From Lepraria neglecta (lineage: Eukaryota > Ascomycota > Lecanoromycetes > Lecanorales > Stereocaulaceae): DNA of 64,000 nucleotides. The position numbers and the translations under genes are program-made. Below are positions 62,270 through 64,000 of this stretch, one piece after another; within the stretch, counting starts at the first letter, position 1; each line of letters opens with the position of its first letter. Where the stretch lies: positions 930,001-994,000 of the forward strand of contig CM065651.1 in NCBI GenBank assembly GCA_033220425.1. Direction: 5' to 3'. The notes beneath the pieces are model-generated. The model was not told the origin of the DNA and did not search any database. It saw only the letters and a list, made by a program, of their open reading frames with translations.

Positions 62270-64000
62270 TCCCCCTCCTCTCTAGTCTCTTTACCTTCTA
62301 CTAAATTCTACGAAAATACTAACCCCAGGAATTAGACGGTCTCGGTTATTTCGCGTAGCCTTATAGTCGAATAGGCCTACTATAAGGAGATTCGAGTAGT
62401 ATTAAAGAAAGAGATAGAAAGGAGATATATCGTTAGTATATCCCTAGGGATACTAGAGAACTAGGCTAAACTTAGTAAGGCCTTATAGTAGTTAGAAATA
62501 GTATTTCCCTCCGTTTTTATACCTATAATCCCCTAACCCTAGCTAGAGAGTTATAAATTAGGTATAGCTAGAAAGATTAATAATACCTATAATTACTATC
62601 GCAATTATAGAAGGCGTACCGTACCGTCTCTCTCTACGGATAGTACTCTATATATAGCGCGTCCGCTTACCTTTAGTAAAATAGGATTCTATATCTAGTT
62701 AATAGAGATAACGGCGAATATACTTTTCTTTACCTCCGATATTATTAAGGAGAAAAAACCTCTAGCTAGTATTATATTAGACGAGATCGAATTTAGAATA
62801 TTTAAAGAGGTCTTACACGAGGATAGTATCTATAATAGCTTAACCGATCGAATTCTTTATTATATTAGTAAAAATGATATTAAAGTTAATTACACCCGTA
62901 AATTCAAGGCGGCTACCTTATAGATATATAATATAGGCGAGAATCCTATCTCGTTTCATATTAAGACGCGTCTATAAGGTATATATCTTATACTTTACTT
63001 CGATCGCGCTCCTACTAACTATACTCTAGTAAAACGATAGGCCCGCGTGAAATATTAAATAATAGATATACCTTATGTCCGTTTCCGCGGTATATTAGTA
63101 AATCTAGTTAATTATAGTACGCTGATACTACTAAATTATATACTCTAGTATTCTTCTTCGTTCTAACTTAGCGAAGGGCCTCTACTTCTTCGTATTTTAT
63201 TCTTCCTATTATTACTATCTCTATTATACCTCTATATAACCTTACCGGGCTAGATATTCTTCTCTTATAGTATAACCTAAGAATATAACCTATAATATAT
63301 AGAATCCTCTATATAAAGACTCTACTACCTCTCTCGCTAAATCCCCCGCCCTAAAGCCTTATAAATTCTCCCCTTTAATTAAGTAAGCCTACTAGTATTT
63401 CCTACCCGGCCTCTAAACGATCCTATACTTATCTATTCCGATATAAATAATAGTAGCTATACTAGTAATTAGGAAGAGAAGGAGTAAGAGGAGGAAGGGG
63501 ATACTATAGAAGAGGACGAGAAGAAGGTATTAAAGGTTAGTAAGGCCTATAATAGTAGGGTTCCGAAGTTATATAATATCGAGATAGGTAGGGTAGTAGT
63601 AGCTAGAGTAGCTACGAAAGATCTAGAGGTATTAGAATAGGAGGATCGCGATAGGATATAAGTACTTCAATCTCTACTTTACTATTTACTTACTACTAAA
63701 TACTACCCTAGTATTAATATAACTAAGGTAGAGGACTATCCGCAATAGTCTTAGAAAATATAGTAGTATATAGAGTTATTATTTTAGCTATAGAAGGGAA
63801 ACTAGTCTATATAGAATATACGAAACCTCCGTAGATTATTATCTATTATAGCCTCTAACGGCAAAATGAAGAAGATCGTACCGTTTATTTATTAGCTATA
63901 CTATACGGCTTAGATAAGATAGTAGGCTTTCTAATAGGGGGAGCCATCTATAGACGAGATTCTAGTTTAGAGATATCTAAACTAAATAATTACTTCTATT
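62270..64000 (+). pseudogene. Second helicase copy of element 2, cut by the window edge
   Basis: The plus-strand reading repeats the N-terminal helicase region. 63.54-63.86 kb matches 58.95-59.29 kb closely (IGRVVVARVATKDLEVLEQE and neighbours). The first kilobase (62.28-63.2 kb) is a different version of the N-terminus with long open stretches such as TFSKIGFYIQLIEITANIL near 62.67 kb. The Walker A region would come just beyond the edge. It is RIPed with many stops. Confidence 0.7.

Larger units (their letters stand above)
45660..64000. mobile_element. Second large Plavaka-type element, runs off the right edge
   Basis: It has the same plan as the element at 19972-37337: a motif cluster (45.70 kb), a Plavaka transposase on the minus strand (45.9-48.9 kb), a motif cluster (48.95 kb), a long SNF2-type helicase on the plus strand (56.6-61.5 kb), a motif cluster (62.0 kb), and a second helicase copy (62.3 kb to the edge). 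Its sequences and its motif differ clearly from the first, so it is another family. A chromovirus (49257-56583) is inserted between transposase and helicase. The left end is only approximate (no terminal repeat recognised), and the right end is outside the window. Confidence 0.7.

Overview
The window looks like a chromosome segment of a filamentous ascomycete (Pezizomycotina) with a strongly two-compartment genome. One island of balanced composition (about 7.3-15.3 kb) carries intact, short-intron genes. Almost everything else is AT-rich DNA in which CpA and TpG are nearly gone and TpA is in excess, the signature of repeat-induced point mutation (RIP). Reading through the RIP changes, nearly all of the AT-rich DNA resolves into nested transposons plus one broken host gene.

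Layout. 1-5040: minus-strand chromovirus (Ty3/gypsy) fossil running off the left edge, with its LTR at 4610-5040. About 5.36-7.3 kb: hAT transposase fossil. 7.3-15.0 kb: gene island with a complete four-exon RNA-dependent RNA polymerase of the RNA-silencing type (8195-12084, minus) and a CorA-like membrane protein gene (13016 to about 14821, minus). 14981-18859: Tc1/mariner element, itself interrupted by a 732-bp monomer-built repeat and by a 1.1-kb TRIM-type LTR element. From about 19.0 to 40.4 kb lies a flavin monooxygenase (Baeyer-Villiger type) pseudogene split into three pieces. The first gap holds a second copy of the monomer repeat, which was in turn split by a 17.4-kb Plavaka-type (EnSpm/CACTA-related) transposon at 19972-37337. 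The second gap holds a 572-bp non-autonomous relative of that transposon (38423-38994). 40.5-45.6 kb: fragments of retroelements and unrecognised RIPed DNA. 45.6-64.0 kb: a second, distinct Plavaka-type element with the same head-to-head plan, split by a chromovirus with two 506-bp LTRs (49257-56583) that itself carries a 587-bp foldback MITE (54428-55014).

How it fits together. Both large DNA transposons pair a Plavaka transposase (minus strand) with a divergent SNF2-type helicase (plus strand), followed by a second, partial helicase copy. Each carries its own short palindrome-like motif, clustered at its ends and between its genes. Insertion order can be read from target-site duplications and from RIP state: elements that still have CpA/TpG (TRIM, foldback MITE, 572-bp mini-element) sit inside saturated hosts and so probably arrived later or escape RIP. 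The functional genes are the polymerase and the CorA-like gene; everything mobile looks dead in this copy, apart from short elements that may have moved recently with help from elsewhere.
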